The translations under genes were made by a program, and so were the position numbers. DNA of 64,000 nucleotides. It comes from Hirschia sp964351655. Its GTDB lineage: Bacteria; Pseudomonadota; Alphaproteobacteria; Caulobacterales; Hyphomonadaceae. The notes below the pieces were generated by a model. The model worked only from the letters and a program-made list of their open reading frames with translations. It made no database searches and was not told the DNA's origin. Positions 51,722 through 61,490 of this stretch are shown one piece after another (position 1 is the first letter of the stretch; each line of letters begins with the position of its first letter). Location of the stretch: contig CAYGPD010000012.1 in the NCBI GenBank assembly GCA_964351655.1, positions 9,399 to 73,398 of the forward strand. Reading direction: 5' to 3'.

Positions 51722-53149
51722 ATGGCGTTGAAGGTGGCCATTGTCGGTCGCCCTAACGTTGGGAAATCGACGCTATTTAACCGACTCGTCGGTAAAAAAA
51801 TCGCATTGGTTGATGACCAACCGGGCGTTACTCGTGACCGTAAAGAAGCACGTGGTCGATTGGGAGATCTAGAGCTTGATCTCATCGATACGGCAGGCTT
51901 TGAAGATGTGAATGATGCATCACTGGAGGCGCGTATGCGTCACCAAACAGAGCTTGCAATAGCAGAAGCGGATGTTTCGCTGTTTGTAATTGATGCACGT
52001 GTGGGCGTGACACCAATTGACAAGCGCTTTGCTAAGTTATTGCGGCAAGCAGACAAGCCAACAATTCTTGTGGCAAATAAGTGTGAAGGCCGTCAGGGAA
52101 ATGATGGTCTGATTGAAGCTTATAGTCTTGGCTTTAATGAACCAGTTGCGCTATCAGCGGAACATGGTGAAGGTATGAGTGACTTATTTCAGGCGCTTTG
52201 TGATGCGGCACCTAATCTGACCGATCCTGATTTGGCGATAGATTCAGAACCTGATTGGGATGATGATACTGCTGAATTTGATATAGAGACAAAAGAACTG
52301 GAAGCGCCCCCAGAGCGCCCCATGAAGTTCACTGTGGTTGGCCGTCCAAACGCAGGTAAATCTACGCTTTTGAATGCATTGCTTCAGTCTGACCGTCTGC
52401 TGACAGGACCAGAAGCAGGTATCACGCGTGATAGTGTGACAGTTGCGTGGGAATATGAAGGCCGTGAGATGCGTCTGGTCGATACGGCTGGTTTGCGCAA
52501 AAAGGCTAAAGTTCAAGAACGTTTGGAAAAAATGTCGACGGGTGAAACAATCCACTCGATTAAATATGCTGACGTTGTTGCCATTGTCATGGATTCTCGC
52601 GACGCTTTCGAAAAGCAAGACTTGCAGATTGCTGATCTTGTTTTACGTGAAGGTCGTGGCGTTGTGTTTGTCTGTACGAAGTGGGATCTTGTCGAGGATG
52701 CTGCTACTTTGCGAGCAGAACTTGAAGATAAAGCACGTCGTTTGTTACCTCAAGCAAAGGGCGCACCGCTTGTCACTGTTTCTGGTACAACGGGGCGTAA
52801 TCTTGATAAAATGATGGTTGCAGCGACGAAAGTGTTTAGTGACTGGTCAGCACGTATTAAAACACGCGATTTGAACAATTGGCTCCAGCATACTGTCCAG
52901 AAGAACCCACCACCTGCACCGGGTGGTATGCGTATTAAGCCACGCTATATGGCGCAAATGAAAACACGTCCGCCAACATTTGTATTGATGGCATCACGGG
53001 GAGATCAAATGCCGGAAAGCTATAAGCGGTATTTGGTAAATGGGTTACGTGAAGCATTTGAATTGCCGGGAGTGCCTATTCGATTGTTTGTTCGCCAAGG
53101 GGCTAACCCTTATGCGGACAAATCGGACGGGAACCGAAAAACAAAATAG
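51722..53149 (+). CDS. der: GTPase Der (EngA)
   Basis: 475 aa with two tandem G domains. G1 motifs are GRPNVGKST and GRPNAGKST, and G3 motifs are DTAGFED and DTAGLRK. A C-terminal KH-like domain (NNWLQHTVQKNPPPAP, RIKPRYMAQ) binds rRNA. Der is needed for 50S subunit maturation. AAGGA lies a few bases before the ATG. Last gene of the operon, with a strong terminator after it. Confidence 0.97.
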   Translation: MALKVAIVGRPNVGKSTLFNRLVGKKIALVDDQPGVTRDRKEARGRLGDLELDLIDTAGFEDVNDASLEARMRHQTELAIAEADVSLFVIDARVGVTPIDKRFAKLLRQADKPTILVANKCEGRQGNDGLIEAYSLGFNEPVALSAEHGEGMSDLFQALCDAAPNLTDPDLAIDSEPDWDDDTAEFDIETKELEAPPERPMKFTVVGRPNAGKSTLLNALLQSDRLLTGPEAGITRDSVTVAWEYEGREMRLVDTAGLRKKAKVQERLEKMSTGETIHSIKYADVVAIVMDSRDAFEKQDLQIADLVLREGRGVVFVCTKWDLVEDAATLRAELEDKARRLLPQAKGAPLVTVSGTTGRNLDKMMVAATKVFSDWSARIKTRDLNNWLQHTVQKNPPPAPGGMRIKPRYMAQMKTRPPTFVLMASRGDQMPESYKRYLVNGLREAFELPGVPIRLFVRQGANPYADKSDGNRKTK

Positions 53150-53156
53150 CAGCTAG

Positions 53157-53190
53157 AAAAAAGGCCTCCCTCGCGGGAGGCCTTTCTTTT
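53157..53190. terminator. Terminator between der and PEPC-like gene
   Basis: AAGGCCTCCC (53161-53170), loop TCGC, GGGAGGCCTT (53175-53184), flanked by A and T tracts. It can serve both convergent genes. Confidence 0.88.
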
Positions 53191-53207
53191 TGGGGATACC
53201 CGATATT

Positions 53208-56060
53208 TTAGCCGTAAGCAGAGTAGAGACTACACACAGCAACGGTAAGATCTTTCATTGCGGCATCAATTTCTTCTAGCGGTGCAAGCAACTCTGTGTG
53301 TATTTCAGAATACCCTTGGTCCTCAGAAGCATTCATATCAGATGCTTCAAGCAATCCATCAAATTTTGGGTTGCGTCTGTCTTCAGCTGGGAATACATCC
53401 CGTACTTTCGTAACAGTGTCAGGTATCTGAAGCTGAGTAATCTGCTTGAGAAGTGTTTCAGCGCTAATAGCAGAACCGTGACGGCGTGAGAATTCCGGTA
53501 GGCGCGCAGATAATGAGAATGCACGCATCATCAACGCTTGGCGCACCGCATGGAAAACATGCATGTCCAAACGTGATTTATAGCGGTCTGCTGTAACGCT
53601 TTCTCCTTCTACGTCTTCAAGAATGCGGTCAAAGCGCGCAAGGTCGACTGTAATTGCGTTTGCAAGTTTCGTGATTGAAGAATGGGTTTCTAAATCAGAG
53701 AATAAATACCCCAATCGACGATAGACTTGTGCATTTGTGCGATCATTGCGCTTTGCAATCGCGAACCAGAGACTCGGGTCATATAGGCATCCATAAGCAC
53801 GGAAAGCTGGCAAGCTGGTGAGGTTGCGTGCTTCAATCGCCATGTGAATGAGGCTTTTCATACGCTTAGAATTACGCATTAGTTCAACTAAGCGATCTGG
53901 TTCGTTACCAGCAGCGGATCCAAATCCACACGCAACGTTCAGAGGGATTGCAAGTTGTTGCAAGATTGCATTTTGCGGAATTGCACGTAGGGAACGTAAT
54001 CCTAGTTCACCTGCGGATGCACCGGTTTGGCGACGTGATTTACGAGACCCACTTTTAAATAGAAGGCCAGGTCCAAACTCAAGTAGAGCCGCTGGATAGT
54101 CTTTGTTGTCAAACAAAGTTTCATGCCATTCGCGGAGTTTACGGTAGAAGTCCCAGCTAATGTCACGGCGCTTGTAGAATGGGTCGTCTAAGTCAACATT
54201 TGGCTCTGCTAGTATGTGTGTTGCCACTTCTAGAAGTGTTGATTTAGCTATTTCAAATGCATCAAAGTGCATGAAACCATCGCCGCCTTGGAACGAAAAT
54301 TCGTGGACGTATGCAAGACCTTTTTTCTTAAATTGAGTGCGTGTCCAGGGGGTCAGTAGGTGGTCGAAACGTTCTCTGAATCGACCAGGGTATGCACCGC
54401 GCCCCATTGATTCGCCGTGTGTGTTGAAAACAAGCAATTCTACATCATCAAGGTCTCCGTGGGCTGACATAGCAGCGCCCACTAGATTGTGAATACGTTC
54501 AATCGCCATGTTTGCAGCAGGTTGAGAGGAGAACCGACCTGAATCAGAGAAACCAAACTGGAGACATAATTTACCACGCCCTTTGACGTATGAGATAAAG
54601 GCAGGGTCTTCGATTAAGCGTTCAACGAAACGGTCACCGCGCTCTAGTGCATCAGGTGTTTCAAATAGAGGTGACAAGTCCACCCGGTCAGCCACACCAT
54701 ATTGGCGTGCAAGAAATAGTGCGCCCATAATGGTTGCTGGGTTTTCACTCTCTGCAATCAAGAAACGGATCGGAGTGTCAGCATCAATATGTTTGAGGAT
54801 TTGTGCGCACAGCATAATTTGGCGACGTGCGGTCATTTGCTCACGGAAGAGGTCAGCGAAGTTTACATTTTGTACGTCAGCGTCGTCAGCACGTTTTGCA
54901 AGTTCCGCTAATACCACGCGTCCAAACTCTACATCATCGGTAGCGATGCGGAGTTCATGTTGTAGAACGGAGTGAATTTGAGCTGCGTTGATGCGAAGAT
55001 GAATACGAGCAGTCCCAAGGCCAAGCGCATCCATTTGAGAGCTAAGTAAGAGGAGGGATTTAGCTGTAGTATCATCTGAATTTGCGGCAATTTCTCTTAA
55101 ACGGGAAATGATTGGTTTCAGCGTGATTAGTTTTGCATCGGTTTCTGGGGTAAGTAAGTTCGCTGCATTTACGAGGATATCTGCATCATCAAGGTCGCCG
55201 CCAAACGCATTGGCAGCGTTGCGGGCTTGTTTAGCAGCAGCTTCTAGCTTGGAAGCAAACCCCTTTAACTCATCATTGGAAGACGGAATTGCGCTCATAT
55301 CTGCAGCATAGCGTTCTAGCTGAACAGCTTTTTCAGAGAGACGGAGGTGAAGAGTGGCACCCCAATGAATGTCAGTCCGCCCATCTAGGTCATATCCAAC
55401 CCAAGAGGCTAGATTGATCAGAGCCGGATGGATAGTTTTCCATGAGTCACCAAAATTATCTTTGGCCACATCAAGAATCAGGCTCCAGATTTCCTTTAGT
55501 GCAGCTTGGCCATTGAAGAGTGCGTTTTGAACATCTTCGTGTTCCATCATCAAAGAGATGTTGTCGTCTTGATATAACCCTTGTGACGCGATGGACTTAA
55601 GTTCTTCTCGACAAGGAGTGCCATCTTTTGACATCGCGGACTCAACATATGCACGGCGCAAATTGCGATGAAGAGCAAAGGTTGGGTGAGCCGTGAATAC
55701 GACACCAGATGCGACACGCTCCATTGCAGCACGGTATGTTGCTTCACCTTTGGCAGCGAGTGTTTGCAATAAATCACGTAACTCTGCGCTTGGGTCATCT
55801 TCCGCGAGAAGGCGGTGACGTGCCCGAAAGGTTTCACATCTGTCTTCAAGGATGCTGCCACCCAATGTGTTGATAACGCTTTGCAAGTCTGAAACCTGAA
55901 GGTCACCGACTTCTAGTTCACGAAATAGATCGATGGCTAACCGACGTACAGAATTGGTCTGTGGGTCTAGAGCTACTTCAGCAGAATATTTGGCTAAGAT
56001 ATCGCGGGTGGCCTCAATATAGGCTTCTGGAGATTTTCCTGATGTTAGAGGGCTTGTCAT
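53208..56060 (-). CDS. Phosphoenolpyruvate-carboxylase-like protein, diverged active site
   Basis: 950 aa, within the PEPC length range and with the overall fold order. The catalytic His is kept in VVFTAHPTFA (His125), although the Glu after the TAHPT core is Phe. A GLGTARIHLRI segment retains the LDIRQ-type Arg. Two loops are altered: the usual SDSxKDxG Lys loop reads FSDSGRF (504-510), and the usual FHGRGGxxGRGG loop reads NTHGESMGRGA (546-556), losing one Arg. It may be a slow or altered PEPC or a different PEP enzyme. Monocistronic, facing der. Confidence 0.72.
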   Translation of the reverse strand: MTSPLTSGKSPEAYIEATRDILAKYSAEVALDPQTNSVRRLAIDLFRELEVGDLQVSDLQSVINTLGGSILEDRCETFRARHRLLAEDDPSAELRDLLQTLAAKGEATYRAAMERVASGVVFTAHPTFALHRNLRRAYVESAMSKDGTPCREELKSIASQGLYQDDNISLMMEHEDVQNALFNGQAALKEIWSLILDVAKDNFGDSWKTIHPALINLASWVGYDLDGRTDIHWGATLHLRLSEKAVQLERYAADMSAIPSSNDELKGFASKLEAAAKQARNAANAFGGDLDDADILVNAANLLTPETDAKLITLKPIISRLREIAANSDDTTAKSLLLLSSQMDALGLGTARIHLRINAAQIHSVLQHELRIATDDVEFGRVVLAELAKRADDADVQNVNFADLFREQMTARRQIMLCAQILKHIDADTPIRFLIAESENPATIMGALFLARQYGVADRVDLSPLFETPDALERGDRFVERLIEDPAFISYVKGRGKLCLQFGFSDSGRFSSQPAANMAIERIHNLVGAAMSAHGDLDDVELLVFNTHGESMGRGAYPGRFRERFDHLLTPWTRTQFKKKGLAYVHEFSFQGGDGFMHFDAFEIAKSTLLEVATHILAEPNVDLDDPFYKRRDISWDFYRKLREWHETLFDNKDYPAALLEFGPGLLFKSGSRKSRRQTGASAGELGLRSLRAIPQNAILQQLAIPLNVACGFGSAAGNEPDRLVELMRNSKRMKSLIHMAIEARNLTSLPAFRAYGCLYDPSLWFAIAKRNDRTNAQVYRRLGYLFSDLETHSSITKLANAITVDLARFDRILEDVEGESVTADRYKSRLDMHVFHAVRQALMMRAFSLSARLPEFSRRHGSAISAETLLKQITQLQIPDTVTKVRDVFPAEDRRNPKFDGLLEASDMNASEDQGYSEIHTELLAPLEEIDAAMKDLTVAVCSLYSAYG

Positions 56061-56290
56061 GAGAGAGGTCTCCTAAAGTCCGTTCAAATTAATTCTGCTA
56101 TTGTCGTGAAGTCATACTCGTTCAAGGCTTGCTTGTAACCCAATCAAACGGATTTCTAAACGAAACAGTGTGTTTAGAATTCATAATGCGTAAAATTTAG
56201 ACCAAGCACGCTTCAGATCGCTAATGAAATTATGTGTTTTCATCATTTATCGTGTTTTGACGATGTTTTTATGAAAGCGCAAGTGCAGGT

Positions 56291-56998
56291 TTATAGGTCG
56301 CGATAAGAAATACGCTGGTTGTGTAAATCACAGGCTTTCGACACGTAAAATGTCAACTTTGCCGCTACATCTTCTGGAGTTGGTAGCAGAGACTGATCCT
56401 CACCTGGGACAGCAGAAAACCGCATTTCAGTTCTCGTCGCACCTGGGTCAAACAAGTTTACGTTCATGCGCGATTGTTCTGTTTCAAATGCCCATGCTCG
56501 CACCATTGCTTCGAGACCAGCTTTGGATGCTTGATATGGTCCCCAAAAAGCGCGTGGGCGGGTTGTTACACCGGAGGTTAGGAATAATGCACGGCCTGCA
56601 TCACTCGCACGCAATAATGGGTCTAGCGCGCGAATAAGACGCCAGTTTGAAATGAGATTAATGTTGATAGTATCTTCAAAACTTCTCGGGCTGACGGTCT
56701 CCAAAGGCCCAATAGTTCCAAGAATGCCTGCATTTGCCACAAGACCATCAATACGTCCAAAACGGTCTTTGAGTGGCGCTGCGATCCGATCGATCGACGA
56801 TCCATCTTTTAGGTCGAGTGTGATAAGCGTCGCGTTTTCACCTGTATCCGCACGTATTTCATCATCCAACGATTCAAGCGCCTCAGTAGACCGTGCCAAC
56901 GCAATGACATGAGCCCCTTCATTTGCAAGAGCCTTTGCAGTTGCGCGGCCAATGCCTTTAGATGCTCCCGTGACGAGAATAATACGTTTGTCAGTCAT
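56291..56998 (-). CDS. Short-chain dehydrogenase/reductase
   Basis: 235 aa Rossmann fold. NAD(P) motif TGASKGIGRATA; NAGIL strand; catalytic Ser in LTSGVTT and Tyr-x3-Lys in YQASKAG. An Arg (ARST) after beta-2 suggests NADPH preference. The sequence is close to the FabG/YciK group but the substrate is not evident. It lies 26 bases downstream of purF on the same strand and is probably co-transcribed. Confidence 0.92.
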   Translation of the reverse strand: MTDKRIILVTGASKGIGRATAKALANEGAHVIALARSTEALESLDDEIRADTGENATLITLDLKDGSSIDRIAAPLKDRFGRIDGLVANAGILGTIGPLETVSPRSFEDTININLISNWRLIRALDPLLRASDAGRALFLTSGVTTRPRAFWGPYQASKAGLEAMVRAWAFETEQSRMNVNLFDPGATRTEMRFSAVPGEDQSLLPTPEDVAAKLTFYVSKACDLHNQRISYRDL

Positions 56999-57024
56999 GT
57001 CGGTATCCGTTTTAAGCAGGTGTT

Positions 57025-58683
57025 TTAGCGGTCGCGGCCAAAAATGTTTTGTTGATGGATTTTGTTCTCAGCATTGCGTTTATCGGTTAAAACCGTTGGA
57101 TAGTTGTTTGTGAAGCAATGATCAGCATACTTTGGGTTTTCAGGATCATAAGTTTCTTCACCCAATGCTTTGTAAAACCCTTCAATGGAGAGGAAACCTA
57201 AAGAATCGACGCCCAACCATTCCTTCATTTCTTCAAGGCTCATTCGGGATGCAATTAGTTCTGCTTCCGTAGGCATATCTACACCATAAAAATCAGGGTG
57301 TTTAATTGGCGGTGATGCAACGCGGAAGTGGACCTCTTTTGCGCCTGCATTTCGCATCATGGCAACGATGGCTTTTGATGTTGTGCCACGTACAATGGAA
57401 TCATCAACGAGGATAACACTTTTGCCCTTCACAAGGTGAAGGTTTGCGGCATGCTTTCTTGTTACGCTTCCTGCGCGTGCATCCTGCGTTGGCTGGATAA
57501 ATGTGCGTCCGATATAGTGGTTACGGATAATCCCGAATTTGAAAGGTATTTTACTTGCTTCCGCATACCCTAGTCCCGCTGGATTTCCACCATCGGGAAC
57601 AGGTGCAACTAGATCTGCCTCGACAGGATGTTCTTTTGCGAGTTGCCGCCCCATTTCTTCGCGCACTTCATAAATGCTCTTGCCATGCATGATACTGTCG
57701 GGACGTGCAAAATAGAGATATTCAAAGGCACATGGGCGCGGTTCAGTTTTTGGGAATGGGTAATGGCTCTTAATGCCATTACGAGTAATAACAACAACTT
57801 CGCCGTTTTCAATCTCACGTATCGTTTCAGCGCCAACCGCTTCGAGGGCACAGCTTTCGGAGGCCAACACATAAGCAGGTTGAGCTTCTGGGTCTGAATT
57901 TCTAATTCGCCCTAAGATGAGAGGACGAATACCCCAAGGGTCACGTGCACCAATGAGTTTTTTGTTGGTGAGACAGACAAGGGCATATCCACCTTCAATC
58001 TGTTTTATGGCATCAAGAAAGCGATCAATCGTATTGCTTTCCTTGGAGTGGGCTGTGAGCTGAAGTATCACTTCCGTATCCATTTTGGATTGGAAGATAG
58101 CGCCTTTTTGCATTAATGAATCCCAAAGCGTTTCAGCGTTTGTAAGATTTCCGTTATGTGCTACGGCAAATCCGCCAAGCTTTAAATCTGCAAAAATAGG
58201 TTGGATGTTTCTAAGAGCGACACCGCCGGATGTTGAGTAGCGGTTGTGACCTATAGCTGCGCTACCTTTAAGGTTTTTGATCGCATCACCATCTTTACCG
58301 AAATTATCACCCACAAGTCCAAGGTGACGTTCGATATAAAATGATTCTACAGGTTCTTCTGAATCTGGACGATCAGACGCATCATATTCTACGTGTATCT
58401 GGCCTGAATGCGTCGTCATAGATTTACGTAATTGCGTGAAGGCTGAGTCGCGAAGTTTTTCGTTTTTTGTATCTGTAGGATAGGTGCGATCAAAGCTGAC
58501 TATTCCTGCAGCTTCTTGTCCGCGATGCTGAAGGGCGTGTAGGCCGAGCGCGGTCAGAATGGCTGCATCTTTGTGTCCAAATACACCAAACACACCACAT
58601 TTATGTCTAAGGCTTGCTGTTTCCAGCCCGATATTTTCATCTGCAATCAATTCAGAATTTGCAGTCATCATGTCGTTGCGCAC
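57025..58683 (-). CDS. purF: Amidophosphoribosyltransferase
   Basis: 552 aa. The N-terminal Ntn glutaminase follows a short propeptide; the nucleophile is Cys29 in KCGVFGVFG. GHNRYSTSG and NGNLTN are the glutamine-channel motifs. The C-terminal PRTase has VILVDDSIVRGTTSKAI. It makes 5-phosphoribosylamine, the first step of purine synthesis. The GTG at 58683 is supported by AAAGGA six bases upstream; ATGs at 58671 and 58668 are alternatives. It follows cvpA, as in many proteobacteria. Confidence 0.96.
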   Translation of the reverse strand: MRNDMMTANSELIADENIGLETASLRHKCGVFGVFGHKDAAILTALGLHALQHRGQEAAGIVSFDRTYPTDTKNEKLRDSAFTQLRKSMTTHSGQIHVEYDASDRPDSEEPVESFYIERHLGLVGDNFGKDGDAIKNLKGSAAIGHNRYSTSGGVALRNIQPIFADLKLGGFAVAHNGNLTNAETLWDSLMQKGAIFQSKMDTEVILQLTAHSKESNTIDRFLDAIKQIEGGYALVCLTNKKLIGARDPWGIRPLILGRIRNSDPEAQPAYVLASESCALEAVGAETIREIENGEVVVITRNGIKSHYPFPKTEPRPCAFEYLYFARPDSIMHGKSIYEVREEMGRQLAKEHPVEADLVAPVPDGGNPAGLGYAEASKIPFKFGIIRNHYIGRTFIQPTQDARAGSVTRKHAANLHLVKGKSVILVDDSIVRGTTSKAIVAMMRNAGAKEVHFRVASPPIKHPDFYGVDMPTEAELIASRMSLEEMKEWLGVDSLGFLSIEGFYKALGEETYDPENPKYADHCFTNNYPTVLTDKRNAENKIHQQNIFGRDR

Positions 58684-58751
58684 AAGCGTTCCTTTGCCTA
58701 GGTCATCAGCATTAAACGAAAATCGGCTCAGAAGATCTGAGCCGAGTAATT

Positions 58752-59291
58752 CTATAGGTCTGCAGCATCCTTGGCTTGTTGAACAAAGCCGGGGAAATTA
58801 TCGCTAAACCAAGTCGCGGCATTATCCGCGTAAGGATAAAGTTTGGAGTTGGCAATGAATGCAGGCGTATTATCTTTAGGAATCATCATGTGCATGAGCA
58901 AAACAAAGAGCATTATTGCAAGCATGCCACGCGCAGCGCCAAAAACAGCGCCTGCAATGCGATCAAGTGATCCAATTTGGGGAGAGGTGTGGATAAGTTT
59001 CGCTAATTGAGAGCCCAACCATCCGGCTACAATATAAACGGATAAAAATCCACCAACGATCAATACTGCATCGGCAGCCATAGGAGGCCATGATTCAGGT
59101 AGCATATTGCGCGCAGGCTCACCAAAGAAACGGACGAGCAATAGTGCAGCGGCACCACCGGCCACAAATGATAAAATAGAGGAGGCCTCTCTCACAAGTC
59201 CTCGACTAAGAGACATTACAGCCGATACGAAAATAACAGCTACGACAACAATATCAAACGCAGTGATTTGACTGCCTGCAAATTCTTCCAT
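58752..59291 (-). CDS. cvpA: CvpA family membrane protein
   Basis: 179 aa. Four membrane helices with the conserved opening FDIVVVAVIFVSAVMSLSRG and SLDRIAGAVFGAARGMLAIM. CvpA supports envelope stress and colicin V export in enterobacteria; the biochemical role is unclear. Its position just upstream of purF is the classic arrangement. It starts four bases after radA ends. Confidence 0.93.
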   Translation of the reverse strand: MEEFAGSQITAFDIVVVAVIFVSAVMSLSRGLVREASSILSFVAGGAAALLLVRFFGEPARNMLPESWPPMAADAVLIVGGFLSVYIVAGWLGSQLAKLIHTSPQIGSLDRIAGAVFGAARGMLAIMLFVLLMHMMIPKDNTPAFIANSKLYPYADNAATWFSDNFPGFVQQAKDAADL

Positions 59292-59295
59292 GATC

Positions 59296-60669
59296 TTATT
59301 GAGCCTCTTTTTGGAGTACTTTAAGTAAGTCTTCTAACTTCGATACCTCATGAACCACCATTCCGTCGATATTGGAAGGTGCGCCCGGAGGAGCATATGC
59401 ACGTTCAAACCCGAGTCTGGCTGCTTCTTTTAGCCTAGAATCCATTCTGCCTACAGAACGAATTGCACCAGATAGCGATACTTCGCCAAAAAAGACAGAT
59501 GCATCTGGTACAGGATTATCAAATGCAGATGAAGCAAGAGCTGCTGCGGCAGCAAGATCTCCTGCTGGTTCCGCTATCCGGTACCCACCTGCTACACTTA
59601 AATAAACATCACGCGCGCCAAATGCGAGTCCGCACTGTGTTTCAAAAACAGCGAGTAACATAGATAACCTGGGGGAATCCCACCCAACAACAGAGCGGCG
59701 TGGAGAGCCAAGAGCCTGAGGGCCGGCAAGCGCCTGCACTTCTGAAAGAACGGGACGAGAGCCTTCCATTGCTGCAAATACAGCTCGTCCAGGAACTGAT
59801 TCCTCATTTCCGCCAAGAAATAATTGGGATGGATCAAGCGCGCCATGAAGGCCACGCTCAGACATTTCAAACACACCAATTTCGTCAGTAGGGCCAAAAC
59901 GGTTTTTTACACTGCGCAATATGCGGTATTGGTGGCCGCGTTCGCCTTCAAAGTAGAATACCGCATCGACCATATGTTCCATGACACGTGGACCCGCGAT
60001 CTGGCCATCTTTAGTGACGTGTCCGACAAGGATCATGACACAATCATTTTTCTTGGCGTAACGTGTTAGTTCTTGAGCACAGGCGCGCACTTGCCCAACA
60101 GAACCGGGCGCGGCATCCAGGCTATCGGACCACATAGTTTGAACTGAATCGATAACGGCAACTTGAGGGCGTTCATTCTTTAGAGCTTCAATAATTGTGC
60201 GAAGGTCTGTTTCTGAGGCAAGCTTAACTGGAGATTTCCCGACGCCAAGCCTTTGAGCGCGTCCTTGAACTTGTGCTACCGCTTCCTCTCCTGAAACATA
60301 TACAACATTGATGCCTTGATCAGCTAACGAAGCTGCTGCCTGCAAGAGAAGTGTTGATTTTCCTATGCCGGGATCACCACCGATCAAAACGGCTGAGGAG
60401 GGGGCAGGTCCGCCGCCAAAAACGCGGTCTAATTCTGGAATATTCGTAGATAACCTTGCTTGGGCAGGAATGTCAGAACCAAGCGCATCAAATGTCATCG
60501 CGCCGACTTTGCGCTTTTTACCTGCAGGTGGCATGGCGAGGCCACCGGGGGCACCTTGGGTTTCTTCAACAAGTGTATTCCATTCTCCACATGCATCGCA
60601 TTTCCCATTCCATTTGGAATAGGTTGCGCCGCAAGATTGGCATACAAATGCTGTCGTTACTTTGGCCAT
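59296..60669 (-). CDS. radA: DNA repair protein RadA
   Basis: 457 aa. N-terminal C4 zinc finger (CQSCGATYSKWNGKCDACG), RecA-like ATPase with GGDPGIGKSTLLLQ, the RadA-specific KNRFGPTDE, and a Lon-like C-terminal domain (about 340-450). RadA drives branch migration of recombination intermediates as a hexameric helicase. Transcribed leftward with cvpA and purF. Confidence 0.96.
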   Translation of the reverse strand: MAKVTTAFVCQSCGATYSKWNGKCDACGEWNTLVEETQGAPGGLAMPPAGKKRKVGAMTFDALGSDIPAQARLSTNIPELDRVFGGGPAPSSAVLIGGDPGIGKSTLLLQAAASLADQGINVVYVSGEEAVAQVQGRAQRLGVGKSPVKLASETDLRTIIEALKNERPQVAVIDSVQTMWSDSLDAAPGSVGQVRACAQELTRYAKKNDCVMILVGHVTKDGQIAGPRVMEHMVDAVFYFEGERGHQYRILRSVKNRFGPTDEIGVFEMSERGLHGALDPSQLFLGGNEESVPGRAVFAAMEGSRPVLSEVQALAGPQALGSPRRSVVGWDSPRLSMLLAVFETQCGLAFGARDVYLSVAGGYRIAEPAGDLAAAAALASSAFDNPVPDASVFFGEVSLSGAIRSVGRMDSRLKEAARLGFERAYAPPGAPSNIDGMVVHEVSKLEDLLKVLQKEAQ

Positions 60670-60716
60670 GACCTACCTAAATCAAATCGATACTGAATAA
60701 ATGCTGAAGTGCACGA

Positions 60717-61487
60717 TCACATAGAAGGCTGGATTGGCCCTTGTGCGCGCCCATGCACAAATTGGTCAATGTATTCATTGCCTGAATCATCCAGTTGATC
60801 GACGGGGCCGGACCAGATGATCTTACCTTCATAAATCATAGCAACAACATCAGCGATTTTCCGTACAGATGCCATATCGTGAGTGATTGTTACAGCTGCA
60901 GCGCCAAGCGCTTTCACTTGCTCGACGATAAGGTCATTCACCGCATCAGCGGTAATTGGGTCCAATCCAGTTGTTGGCTCATCGAAGAAAATGAGGTCTG
61001 GTTTATCAATTATAGCGCGTGCGAGGGCGACACGTTTTTGCATACCGCCAGATAGTTCTGATGGGAATTGGTCTGCAACTGAGGCTCCAAGGCGCACCTT
61101 TGCCAGTGTTTCTATTGCCTTTTGTTTCGCGTCTTTACGACTGATCCCACCGCGATTGAGGAGTGTGAATGCAACGTTTTCCCAGATTTTCAAACTGTCA
61201 AATAATGCGCCGCCTTGGAATAGCATGCCTGTACGTTCGCGGACACGGTCAATGGACTTTTGAGTCTTTACCCGTTCTCCATCAAAGTAAACATCGCCTT
61301 GATCTTGGTTTAATAAACCAAGGGCGCATTTCAGTGTAACTGATTTTCCTGTTCCAGAGCCGCCAATTATGACAAGTGATTGTCCCGGTGCCACAGAAAG
61401 GTCTACGCCGCGTAGGATGTGTTTAGAACCAAATGATTTATGTACATTGCGTAGCTCAAGCAATGCGTTTGTGTTTGACTGGTTCAT
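60717..61487 (-). CDS. ABC transporter ATP-binding protein, MlaF-like
   Basis: 256 aa. Walker A GGSGTGKSVTLK, signature LSGGMQKRVALARAI, Walker B LIFFDEPTTGLDP, and a switch His (TITHD). The MlaF family uses a C-terminal extension to regulate the permease. With the next gene it forms a minimal Mla/Ttg2-type phospholipid transport core. No MCE-domain MlaD or periplasmic MlaC is in the window. Confidence 0.9.
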   Translation of the reverse strand: MNQSNTNALLELRNVHKSFGSKHILRGVDLSVAPGQSLVIIGGSGTGKSVTLKCALGLLNQDQGDVYFDGERVKTQKSIDRVRERTGMLFQGGALFDSLKIWENVAFTLLNRGGISRKDAKQKAIETLAKVRLGASVADQFPSELSGGMQKRVALARAIIDKPDLIFFDEPTTGLDPITADAVNDLIVEQVKALGAAAVTITHDMASVRKIADVVAMIYEGKIIWSGPVDQLDDSGNEYIDQFVHGRAQGPIQPSM

Positions 61488-61490
61488 TAC

